Origin: Castor canadensis | Taxonomy: Eukaryota; Chordata; Mammalia; Rodentia; Castoridae | Assembly (NCBI RefSeq): GCF_047511655.1 | Contig: NC_133389.1 | Span: forward strand, 29,921,501 to 29,985,500 | Direction of reading: 5' to 3' | Length of the DNA stretch: 64,000 nucleotides | Shown: positions 20,801-26,970 of the stretch, piece after piece | How positions within the stretch are numbered: the stretch's first letter is position 1 | How the letters are laid out: each line of letters starts with the position of its first letter | Program-made: the position numbers and the translations under genes | Notes under the pieces: model-generated | The model's database searches: none | Told to the model about the DNA's origin: nothing | Seen by the model: the letters and a program-made list of their open reading frames with translations, nothing else

Positions 20801-21648
20801 CTACAATAGTGCTTGTCCCAGAATGAAACTTGGTAATTGGTGTCCTATTTTATAGCTTATCCAAGAAAATTCAGCTATTAAAAGAAACTTCTTATAAGAC
20901 AATATTATCAAGGAGATTATTTCAAATTGGACCATGAAAATGGCAGAACTGAGATACAGTTCCCCTTGGATCACACTGATCTGTAATTTATAGACAGTAT
21001 AGACATAGAAAAATGTAACTTAATAATATATGTTTTGCACACTGCCCACAACAGGATCTTTCACTTAGAACTCTGGTCTCTTTATTCTCTGAATTCCTAC
21101 CATACCTCTGGGAGAATCACACTTGGCATTTTTTGTTAATTGACTTCCCTGGGTAATTATAGGATCCCTGATGGTACACACTTTGCCTGCTCTTGTATCA
21201 CTTCCAACACCTAACCCACTACTAAGCACATAGTTGGTGATTAAATATTTTACTGTCTGAGGAAGAAAAAAGATTTACCTGATTACATTCAAAAAAATGA
21301 AATTAGTATTTGATAATGTGTGACTTCATTTTTGCCCATTTTTGAAGATAATTTTACTGTAGATATTAATATTTTGGCATGGATGAAAAGGGGTAAAGAA
21401 GTCATCATAGTGATTTCCAGAATGTTTTCTGGTTTGCAGTCATGACTACCAATTATAGGGTTTGGTGCCAGATATATTTTGTCCTTATGAAAGGCCAATC
21501 ACTGGCATCTTCCAGTGAAATGCCTTGTCTTGGAAAGGGCTAAGATCTGCCCATGATAAAATTTTAGCTGAATGATGTTCTATGTTCTTCCCTTGCAGAT
21601 GACCCAGACTATTCTTCTGTTGATGACTACACTTTGCTCTATCAGTAA
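3166..21648 (+). CDS. PSTPIP2: PSTPIP2, F-BAR adaptor protein (3' part: nine coding exons, residues ~119-334)
   Basis: PSTPIP2 is a cytosolic F-BAR protein of myeloid cells. It binds membranes and F-actin, recruits PEST-type tyrosine phosphatases, and dampens macrophage and osteoclast activation (family knowledge). Nine exons joined through GT-AG introns keep one open frame of 216 codons ending in TAA at 21646. If the missing 5' part has the usual 118 residues the total is 334, the known length. The window covers the C-terminal half of the F-BAR coiled coil and the short tail; there is no SH3 domain, which separates it from PSTPIP1. Trp232 (phosphatase-binding site) lies in the exon at 15329, Ile282 (changed in the autoinflammatory Lupo mouse) in the exon at 18614, and tail tyrosines 323, 329 and 333 are all present. 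No frameshift or premature stop was seen. The upstream exons lie left of the window. Confidence 0.96.
3661..3890 (+). repeat. B1+ID dimeric SINE with target duplication
   Basis: The left 7SL-like monomer (gctggtggctcatgcctata, ggaggcagagatcaggagga) is followed by an ID-like right monomer (ggctggtggagtggcttaag, ccctgagttcaagtgccagt) and an A-rich tail. Flanking copies of gcttggcaag at 3652 and 3890 form the target-site duplication. Confidence 0.88.
4298..4912 (+). mobile_element. MaLR-like LTR, interrupted by a B1-like SINE
   Basis: Starts with tgtgttagtcagtttcctgt and tgacaaaatacctgag, and ends with gagcctttgggtgatacttc and agaactaaaccat, the ends expected of mammalian-apparent LTR retrotransposon (ERVL-MaLR) LTRs. 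A plus-strand SINE with a GGAA-rich tail (4345-4500) interrupts it. Two relatives sit at 18207-18583 and 61325-62130. Confidence 0.6.
4345..4500 (+). repeat. B1-like SINE with (GGAA)n tail
   Basis: 7SL-type monomer (gtaatcccagcacttgggag, gggctacatagtgaggccct) whose 3' end has expanded into a GGAA/GGAG-rich microsatellite. Confidence 0.8.
5333..5535 (-). repeat. ID-like and B1-like SINEs, minus strand
   Basis: An ID-like unit (5333-5390, ggaacccagggccttgca) is followed by a reversed B1 (5398-5535, gagacaggatcttgcaatgt, gaggctggccttgaacttgc, gagattacagacttgcacta). Confidence 0.75.
5588..5660 (-). mobile_element. Short L1 3'-end fragment
   Basis: Contains tttattcatatgtgcataca, the same 3'-terminal signature as the L1 copies at 26987 and 54660, in the same antisense orientation. 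Only about 70 nt of the 3' end are recognisable. Confidence 0.6.
5668..5735 (-). repeat. ID-like SINE fragment
   Basis: Reads gcttgctaggcaggtgctct and accacttgagccattcca, the A-box side of a reversed ID unit. Confidence 0.7.
5950..6028 (-). repeat. ID-like SINE
   Basis: Reads gtgctggggaccaaacccag, ggccttgta and agctaaatcccc. It follows a long C/T-rich tract (5840-5950). Confidence 0.7.
6538..6740 (+). repeat. Two tandem ID-like SINEs
   Basis: The first unit is at 6538-6625 (gtagagtgcctgcctagtaa, acaaaccccagtactgcc). The second is at 6656-6740 (ggggctgaggttgtagctca, ttcaatccccagtccc). Each has its own A-rich tail. Confidence 0.8.
7423..7460. repeat. (TG)n microsatellite
   Basis: Alternating TG with one TGCG interruption. 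Confidence 0.9.
7862..8040 (-). repeat. B1+ID dimeric SINE
   Basis: Reversed ID half (ggggtttgaacttagggcct, gagccactctactagccc) followed by the reversed B1 half (ttttttcgagatagggtgtc, gatcctcctgatctctgcct, ccactggcaccca). Confidence 0.85.
8797..8837. repeat. (TG)n microsatellite
   Basis: About 20 TG units with one TTTG interruption, preceded by an AT-rich ATAT/GTAT stretch. Confidence 0.9.
8863..9090 (+). repeat. B1-like SINE followed by an ID-like SINE
   Basis: B1 part 8863-8998 (gtcatcccagcacttgggag, ctacatatagagaccctatc). ID part 9005-9090 (atctcagtggtagagcactt, gtttgatctccagtact). Confidence 0.82.
9500..9600 (+). repeat. MIR-like ancient SINE
   Basis: Has the MIR core hallmark ttacagatgggtaaactgag and gcatgagaggcta, then actaggatttgaacatgc. 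Confidence 0.75.
10449..10547 (+). CDS. PSTPIP2: PSTPIP2 coding exon, residues ~140-172
   Basis: The 99-nt, phase-0 exon encodes AKKNYEQKCRDKDEAEQAVQ and continues through NAANPKQQEK, a charged F-BAR coiled-coil stretch. The acceptor is taacaaag and the donor GTACCT at 10548. The acceptor has a poor pyrimidine tract (purines at -3 and -4), but reading phase and family match leave little doubt. Confidence 0.95.
10614..10735 (+). repeat. B1-like SINE
   Basis: gtaatcccagcactcaggag, gctgaggcaggaggatcac, cacatagtgagactctgtct. It lies 66 nt after the donor of the exon at 10449. Confidence 0.83.
11058..11262 (-). repeat. B1+ID dimeric SINE
   Basis: Reversed ID (gtactggggtttgaactcag, ttgagtcactgcgccagc) followed by reversed B1 (gatgggttttttcgatatag, gatcctcctaatctctgcct, gagccactggcgcctgcc). 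Confidence 0.86.
11435..11480 (+). CDS. PSTPIP2: PSTPIP2 coding exon, residues ~173-188
   Basis: The 46-nt exon encodes LFVKLATSKTAVEDS plus the first base of an Asp codon. The acceptor is tttgtcctcacag and the donor GTGAGT at 11481. It belongs to the F-BAR distal helices. Confidence 0.95.
11560..11870 (+). mobile_element. L1 3'UTR-like fragment with A-tail (older subfamily)
   Basis: A non-coding stretch with aatggaggggtgaacttgtc, tatggaattatcacagtgaa and tgctaataaaacat, then a poly(A) run at 11856-11871. The pattern is that of a rodent-type L1 3' tail. Family assignment is tentative. Confidence 0.4.
11971..12050 (+). CDS. PSTPIP2: PSTPIP2 coding exon, residues ~188-214
   Basis: The 80-nt exon completes Asp188 and encodes KAYMSHINTMDKIREDWQSE and HVRACE. 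The acceptor is tttccattgcag and the donor GTACCT at 12051. A run of G tracts starts about 20 nt into the following intron. Confidence 0.95.
12070..12116 (+). promoter_or_regulatory. Intronic G-tract cluster (potential G-quadruplex) next to a 5' splice site
   Basis: Within 47 nt there are at least six runs of three or more G (for example agggggcggggtggggggg), beginning about 20 nt after the donor at 12051. Intronic G runs close to a donor commonly act as splicing enhancers through hnRNP H/F and can fold into RNA quadruplexes (general knowledge). A role here is inferred from position alone. Confidence 0.4.
12771..13105 (+). repeat. Dimeric SINE followed by a B1-like SINE
   Basis: First element 12771-12980 (ctgtagctacttgagaagct; ID half gtggctcaagtggtagagta, gagtacaaaccccacttcc). 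Second element 12990-13105 (gtaatcccagcactcagaag, tgaggcaggaggatcatgag). Confidence 0.8.
13378..13660 (-). repeat. Two ID-like SINEs
   Basis: Units at 13378-13475 (gctggggatggaacccaggg, accactgagctacacac) and 13563-13660 (actggggtttgaactcaggg, accacttgagcccctctg). Confidence 0.82.
13776..13975 (+). repeat. B1+ID dimeric SINE
   Basis: A nearly canonical dimer: gtggctcacacctgtaatcc, aggaggcagagatcaggagg, then ggctggtggagtggctcaag and gttcaaaccccagtacctc. Confidence 0.88.
14100..14385 (-). repeat. B1-like SINE with internal duplication, then ID-like SINE
   Basis: The B1 part (14100-14285) contains the segment ttgagacagtttttgctatg twice, about 42 nt apart. The ID part (14291-14385) reads actggggtttgaactcaggg and accacttgagccactctg. 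Confidence 0.78.
15329..15427 (+). CDS. PSTPIP2: PSTPIP2 coding exon with Trp232, residues ~215-247
   Basis: The 99-nt, phase-0 exon encodes AFEAQECERINFFRNALWLH and continues to the codon before Met248. The tryptophan falls at residue 232, the position needed for binding PEST-type phosphatases in this family. The acceptor is tttttctgtag and the donor GTAAGT at 15428. Confidence 0.96.
15530..15605 (+). repeat. MIR-like fragment
   Basis: aggctcagagaggtaaagtg, acttgtccaaagccacacag, the central MIR motif. Confidence 0.65.
15655..15782. repeat. (TTCC)n / CT-rich low-complexity tract
   Basis: Perfect TTCC repeats at the left, grading into CTCC and TTTC. Confidence 0.9.
15785..15900 (-). repeat. 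B1-like SINE
   Basis: Reversed 7SL-type monomer: caaggtcttgttatgaaatc, cctgcctcagcctcccaaaa, gagattataggtgtgtacta. Confidence 0.8.
16560..16885 (-). repeat. ID-like and diverged B1-like SINEs
   Basis: ID-like part at 16575-16655 (gggctctaccacttgagccg). A diverged reversed B1 at 16740-16885 (tgagatggggtcttgataac, gagctggccttgagcctgat). Confidence 0.65.
17243..17353 (+). repeat. Three tandem copies of a 37-bp unit
   Basis: Units start at 17243, 17280 and 17317 with aactttaccataggcctta. The first two are identical over 37 nt; the third diverges near its end (aaagctaagctaaagaa). They lie inside the composite retroelement. Confidence 0.9.
17845..17964 (+). repeat. B1-like SINE forming the 3' end of the composite element
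   Basis: gcatgatggtgcattcctat, gtttgaggccagcctgggct, acatggcaagaccctgtctc, then an A-rich tail that runs directly into the right-hand target duplication. Confidence 0.82.
18025..18121 (+). CDS. PSTPIP2: PSTPIP2 coding exon, residues ~248-280
   Basis: The 97-nt exon encodes MYEQVRKSLEMCSIEKDIEY and FVNQRKTGQTPP plus the first base of Ala280, which is the end of the F-BAR unit. The acceptor is ctttttgttag and the donor GTGAGT at 18122. The next intron is only 492 nt and most of it is an LTR. Confidence 0.96.
18207..18583 (+). mobile_element. MaLR-like LTR filling most of a short PSTPIP2 intron
   Basis: Starts tgtgttagtcggcttctgtg and ends near acattctagatccaaactc, the same layout as the LTR at 4298. 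It occupies about 375 of the 492 nt between the exons at 18025 and 18614 and stops about 30 nt before the acceptor, so the branch-point region may be LTR-derived. Confidence 0.6.
18614..18695 (+). CDS. PSTPIP2: PSTPIP2 coding exon with Ile282, residues ~280-307
   Basis: The 82-nt exon completes Ala280, then encodes PILYENFYSPQRNAAPPGKA and TGPNLA plus two bases of Arg. Ile282 (codon 18619-18621) is the residue changed in the mouse Lupo autoinflammatory allele and is wild type here. The acceptor is gatgactcttctag and the donor GTAATA at 18696. Confidence 0.96.
19460..19692 (+). repeat. B1+ID dimeric SINE with target duplication
   Basis: The B1 half is 5'-shortened (ctcctagctactcaggaggc). The ID half reads ggctcaagcggtagaacacc, gttcaaaccccagtactgcc. 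gactgccagccac at the left and gattgccagccac at the right look like the target duplication. Confidence 0.83.
20055..20089 (+). CDS. PSTPIP2: PSTPIP2 micro-exon, residues ~307-319
   Basis: The 35-nt exon encodes RGPLPIPKSLP between split codons. The acceptor is tcatttcttacag and the donor GTATTC at 20090. The basic and proline-rich sequence is the linker before the tyrosine-containing tail. Confidence 0.94.
20235..20640 (+). repeat. Two successive plus-strand SINEs
   Basis: An older B1-like unit (20235-20420, gcctataatcccagctactt) and a younger B1+ID dimer (20436-20635, gtggctcacgcctgtaatcc, ccctgagttcaaactccagt). Confidence 0.8.
20685..20785 (+). repeat. Diverged ID-like SINE
   Basis: ggggatatgattcaattggt, agcttgaattcaaacttcaa, then a (TAAA)n tail. 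Confidence 0.6.
21599..21648 (+). CDS. PSTPIP2: PSTPIP2 last coding exon, C-terminal tail and stop
   Basis: After the acceptor ...ttcccttgcag the exon encodes DDPDYSSVDDYTLLYQ and a TAA stop at 21646. The tyrosines correspond to Y323, Y329 and Y333, the phosphorylated tail tyrosines of PSTPIP2. A good donor (GTAAGA) follows the stop by 8 nt at 21657, so the 3'UTR is split. Confidence 0.96.
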
Positions 21649-21829
21649 CATCAATGGTAAGAACCTGTAATTTTCACATAAGCAAGCTGTCCTTGGTCTG
21701 AGCGTCTTTATGACACCACCATCAGACCTGTGCCTACAACTAGAAGTTGGCTGGAAACCATTGCATGCCTATTTAAATGATGGTATTTCCCCTTTTTTAT
21801 TCTGTGACTATTTCTCTGCTCTTGTTAAG

Positions 21830-21945
21830 CTTTCTTTTGAGACAAGGTCTGGCTATGTAGCCCAGGCTGGTCTTGAAATTATGATCTTCTCGTCTCAGCC
21901 TCCTGTGTGCTGAAATGACAGTTGTGCACCACTACATCCAACTTG
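21830..21945 (-). repeat. B1-like SINE
   Basis: gagacaaggtctggctatgt, gcccaggctggtcttgaaat. Confidence 0.8.
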
Positions 21946-23454
21946 TTAAGCTCTTTTTGTAGCCATTACACACCTATGCTTAGGTACACTCACAAACAAA
22001 GCACACTTAATTCTCACTGTTGAAGTCATTTAGCCTTTAGTATACTCCCTCACCTCCTAGAAGAGGAACAGTTAAATAAAAAAGAAGTCAGTGAAAACAA
22101 TACAAATGATATCACACTCACCAAACACACCACAGCATCATGGGGTGGAGGGGGCTGCACCAGATCATTACTGCTCTGAACTAACAAACCACAGGGATAT
22201 GTGGAGAAGTCAACACTATCAAGCAAACTGCAATTGCAAAGATGGCCATGCAGTGGCTGGTTCTCTTTGGCACTCAGGCACTTGGTAGTGCCCTAAGTCA
22301 AAATCAGTCTTCACAAATGTGAAGGAATCCTTTAGAAACCAAACAGCTTAGTAAATTAAACTCTATATAGACTATACTTCTTTTAACCCAAATTGGCTTC
22401 TCCTGGGATAAAGCTATATAGGCAACATGGGCAAAGAAAAAATTTGAAGGAATATATTCGTAAGTAGATTGCACTTTTTCTTTTTGTTTATCCTGTTTTC
22501 TAACTTGTCTAGATGAGAATATATTACTTCTTTGACTAAAAAGTGTTTTGAAGAAGAGTCAGACTATTTGCATCTTCCTGATCTTGTGTTTTTGGGGAGT
22601 GACAGGAAGTAGGTGGATGAGATGCAGGAAGTCATAAGAGAACTGGAATAGCCTCTCTCCCACCCTTCCTGAATTTGTATTGGTAACATTTATTGCCCGT
22701 TATGAAACCAAACAGGTTTTAAAAGTGCTCCATGGTAATTTCCTACAGTGTTCTGTTCACTGAAAAGTGCTGGGAAGTTAGCACAGCAGATGTTGCCTCA
22801 GTCTCTTAAAAACACCTACTTTATGATTTATAGCAATTAGCTGTATAGGACAGGAGCCAAATTGTCTTAATTAGAAATAAGTAGCTAGTATCAATTTAGA
22901 CTTAAACACAAGTCTATAGATTGCTTAAGAAATGTATTTAACATGTAAGAAACTTTGCTGTAAAAGATACTTCAAGACACAAATATTCCCTTCTCTAACA
23001 AGATATATCTTTCTGGCCTATAAAGAAATTGTAGTCTTTACAACCAATCATAATTTCTTCTTCATGGCCTTCCTCTTTCTTAGAGAGGAGCAAAGCCCTG
23101 ATTAGAGACAGAAGAGGAACATACAAAGTAAATCAATGACTTGGGATTCAGAGGTAAAACTTGCTCTCTGGAACACAATACAGATGATGGCTAGGGATGG
23201 AACATTGAAAATCCTGAGAGTGTTTAAATTTTTATTTATTTACCTCTTCCTTTCTTGTTTGGATAAAACATATATGCTAGTGACTTAAAAGTAGCATGCC
23301 CCAGAACCCAAGAATCTGAAGTGTGAATGCAAGATGCCTACACGTTTACTTGAGTTGTCTACAATTTTAATGTCTGTGCTGGTTCAGTGAATAGGGGTTC
23401 AACATATTCATGTGTAATTGACTGAATTTCAGAGAATTTAAAAGAAGGAAGTCT

Positions 23455-23675
23455 GGGCTGGGCACTGGTGGCTCACGCCTGTAATTCTAGCTACTCGGGA
23501 GGCAGAGATCAGGAGAATTGCAGTTCAAGTCAGCCAAGGCAAATAGTTCATGAGACCCTATCTCGGAAAAAAAAATCCATCACAATAAGGGCTGGTGGAG
23601 TGGCCAAGGTGTTAAGAGCGCCTGCCTAGCAAGTGTGAAGTCCTGAGTTCAAATCCCAGGGCTGCCAAAAAAAAA
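23455..23675 (+). repeat. B1+ID dimeric SINE
   Basis: gggcactggtggctcacgcc, ggaggcagagatcaggagaa; ID half gagcgcctgcctagcaagtg, gagttcaaatcccagggctg. Confidence 0.87.
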
Positions 23676-23847
23676 TGGAGCCTGGTAGTTAGGCAACTTA
23701 TTACAATATTTAAAATGTTTGAATGGAACTGAAATTTAGACAGGAAGATTTAGGGAATTGTATTTGTTCTGCAGTTATTGATTTTAGCTGCTATTCTTGG
23801 TTTTAATCCTAATAGATTATAATATTTGAATTTAAAGGTGTTCATCA

Positions 23848-24060
23848 AGCTTTGCACTGGTGGCTCATGCCTGTAAGCTTAGCTATTCAGGAGGCAGAGA
23901 TCAGGAGGATCACACTTCAAAGCCAGCCTGGGCAAATAGGTCTGTGAGACCCTATCTCAAAAAAGCCCATCACAAAAAAAGGACTGGTAGATTGGCTCAA
24001 GGTATAGGCCCTGAGTTCAAACCCCAGTACCGCAAAAAAAAAAAAAAAGAAAATGTACAT
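23848..24060 (+). repeat. B1+ID dimeric SINE
   Basis: gcactggtggctcatgcctg; ID half gtataggccctgagttcaaa, ccccagtaccgc, then poly(A). Confidence 0.87.
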
Positions 24061-25197
24061 CAAAAATATAAATAAAATGTGTGTTAATTACCACAAAGCA
24101 TTCCCATTACGTTACATTCCATTTTCATCACTTTGGGTATTCATCCATTCCTCACATTTGTTTTCACTTACTGTGGTTGAATGCACTCTCAGCGTAAGAG
24201 TGTGGTGACATGAATGGGTTATTGAAATGAAATTTCTTTGTTATTTTCTTTCAGAAAAGAAAGCTTCTATGGCATGGAAAGAGGCACCCAGGGTAGCAGA
24301 ATCGTAGCCAAATCTTGTCAAGCATGAAGACTTTGATGTGAATCTTGCTGTAATTTTTTGATATTTTAAATTTATAGTAAACATTTAGTTCAGCTTAAGG
24401 TAGTAGAGTTCTGCAGTTTTTTTGACCAAGTTTACAAACTGTCCCAGGCTGAAGAATTATCCTTTCCCAGTTAGTTAGTAACGCTATGAATGAATTCTGT
24501 TTCCTCCTTGAGAACAGAAGTGTCTGAATTCCAAGTATTGGCTCTAAAAGTGTACTGAGGTGGCTGCTGCAGAGAAGGCTGAGCTTTGGGAAGCATGGTG
24601 ATGGAATTTCTCGAGCAACACACACTCTTAGTGGTGCAGGATTTAAAATCAACTTTGTTTTTGGTTGGAAAACTTAGAAGACACCTGTTTGCATTTTCTC
24701 ATTTTAAAGATGAAGAAACAAATCCCAGATGTTTGGAATAAATTTCCTTATAGTTCTGTTGGCTGGTGAGAGACAGAACCAGACCCAGAGCACAAGCTCA
24801 CTCCCCAATACCATTCTTCTAACCATTTTTGAGGCTGTGATGCTCATGCTAAAATTTAAAAGACAATATATACATATATTTTTGCCAGCATTTTTTCAAT
24901 TGGGAAAACTACCAGGATTTAAATGTTAGATTTATTTTCATATGACAGTATGCTGAACTAAAGAAGAGCATATTTAATCAAATCTAAGAAACTATAGATT
25001 ATAAACTATGCCATTATTTAATTATACCTCTAAGAATATGGGGTGGGGAGTTGCCAATTAAATGTGACAGGCCATTGACAGACATGCCCATTTGAATTTG
25101 AGACAGTAAAGTGTGAAACAAAGATTCTAGAATCAATAAGATATGGTATTCTGACTCTTCCTTAAGAGAATTTCAGAGTTTCAAAACCAGTCTTCAG

Positions 25198-25395
25198 CTG
25201 GGTGCCAGTGAAGCTTTGCACTGGTGGCTCATGCCTGTAATACTAGCTACTCAGGAGGCAGAGATCAGGATGATCACAGTTTGAAGCCTGGGCAAATAAT
25301 TTGTGACACCCTATCTCAAAAACACCCATCACAAAAAAGGACCGGTGGAGTGGCTTAAGGTGTAGGCTTGAGTTCAAACCCCAGTACTGAAAAAA
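25198..25395 (+). repeat. B1+ID dimeric SINE in the probable PSTPIP2 3'UTR
   Basis: gcactggtggctcatgcctg, aggaggcagagatcaggatg; ID half ccggtggagtggcttaaggt, gagttcaaaccccagtactg. Confidence 0.86.
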
Positions 25396-25940
25396 AGAAC
25401 AACCCACATAAACGTTGGGTCTTTCTTTGTTACCCACAAACAACAAGGAGATTGTGTACCTTTTGTATATTTGTGCATTGAGAATCTGGTACATTTTATT
25501 TATGGCAAGTTAAAATGGCACTGTTACTTATTTGGTATATTGCAAAGAACTATGTCATCTCAAAGAACAACTATTTTCTTCTCTGCTCTGTGCAGTAGCT
25601 TTCCTAGGGCTATGGACAAATGGATTAAAAGATTGGTTATTTCTCCCTCTTTTAATATACGGTGCTATTGAGTGTGGCTGCTTCTTGTCATGGGAAGAAA
25701 CTTGCATCAATTGCACATTTGAGAAACTCAAGTTTGCAAAGGGCCATTAACTTCCCCAAACTGAACAGGCTCAGGAAATTTTCCTTTATGCTCAAAGCAT
25801 TCTGTTTTTAAGTATATTATTTATTGTTGGCAAGTCCTCAGGGATTTCACTTTTCTATTGGTCAGTGTAATTGATGTAAAAGTGTTTCATGAGTAGAAAA
25901 TAATATTTTTATTTTATTCTTTTAGTTTGATATGAAGTAA

Positions 25941-25946
25941 AATAAA
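25941..25946 (+). terminator. PSTPIP2: Candidate PSTPIP2 poly(A) signal AATAAA
   Basis: A canonical hexamer is followed within about 40 nt by a T/GT-rich stretch (tttttgtg). It lies about 1.7 kb into the putative terminal exon. AATAAA at 24737 and ATTAAA near 26211 are alternatives. Confidence 0.4.
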
Positions 25947-26382
25947 GGTTCTTGGTGATTTGAGATTTACTTTGCATTTTTGTGTTAAACAGATCTCTTG
26001 TCCTTGCTTTATTTGATTCCTTGTTTCATTTGCAAATGTTAGATTACAGAAAAAACAAATGTTGTTCAGGGAGGCCCAGTGGAGATGGTGCCATACCACT
26101 TCCTACTAGTCCTTCATGTGTTGGTTGCAATGTCATTTCCTCTGAGAGACACTGTCCCTGTCTGCCAACTAGGTTGGGCCCCACTATTGCATCCCCCATC
26201 TTTTCCTTTTATTAAATGATCTATTCTTAGCATTAATTGCTTAAGGTCTATCTTTTCCCTCTGGACTATAACCTCCATGAAAGCAGGGCCCTGGTCTATC
26301 TTTTCTCCTGCTGTATCTCCAGTACCTGACACTAGTTGTAAATATGAAAACTGTTAAGTGACCTGTAAGAAAACATAGCTGA

Positions 26383-26472
26383 GGGCTGGTGGTGTAGCTC
26401 AGTGGTAGATGACTTCCCTAGTATAAATAAGGTCTTTAGTTCACTCGCCAGCACTACAAGAAACACAAACAT
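26383..26472 (+). repeat. ID-like SINE
   Basis: gggctggtggtgtagctcag, tggtagatgacttccctagt, ttcactcgccagcact. Confidence 0.8.
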
Positions 26473-26970
26473 ACACACAAAGCATAGCTGGAAAAGACAG
26501 TGACTTGAAAGACAAGGAGTATAAAGGGAGTGAAGCTAGACACATATTTGTGTTCATTTTAGTAAATACGAGCTACTCTATAGTCTCTTGCTGTATATAA
26601 TTTGGGTTTTACCAGAAGCAGACCCCAAGCTAACAATTTGAGTACAAGTACTTTTACTGAGGAGGTGTTTTGGCCCTCTGAAACGGAGGCTAGAGTTACC
26701 CCAAAAGCTGGTACAGAGGTGTTCCTGCAAGTTCCCCTCAGTTATCATTGTCCCAGTCTGTCCTGAGATGGGGCCCCTTTGGATTCCAAAGAAGAATTAA
26801 ATGCAGGGTGATCAGTCCAAAGCATTTATTAGGGGAACTTTCAAGTAAGTGCTGCAGCTTGTGGAATGTTCTTTCTACGTATGTCCACGATGACAGGTCA
26901 TGGAGTTTATATTCTGGTTTAAGGAGTTTTGGCTCAGAGGAGAACCAGTTTATTTCTTTGGTTTGGTCAA

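Larger units (their letters stand above)
21657..24254 (+). other. Intron within the PSTPIP2 3'UTR
   Basis: Bounded by a donor 8 nt after the stop and the acceptor at 24254. It contains a reversed B1 (21830-21945) and two plus-strand B1+ID dimers (23455-23675, 23848-24060). The remainder (21950-23450) looks unique and AT-rich, with no recognised exon. Confidence 0.55.
24255..25965 (+). other. PSTPIP2: PSTPIP2 3'UTR terminal exon (probable)
   Basis: A strong acceptor (ttattttctttcag) at 24241-24254 pairs with the donor 8 nt after the PSTPIP2 stop. The exon is inferred to run to a canonical AATAAA at 25941. It contains a MIR-like segment (about 24695-24800) and a younger B1+ID SINE (25198-25395). 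An earlier AATAAA at 24737 could give a shorter 3'UTR. Confidence 0.55.
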
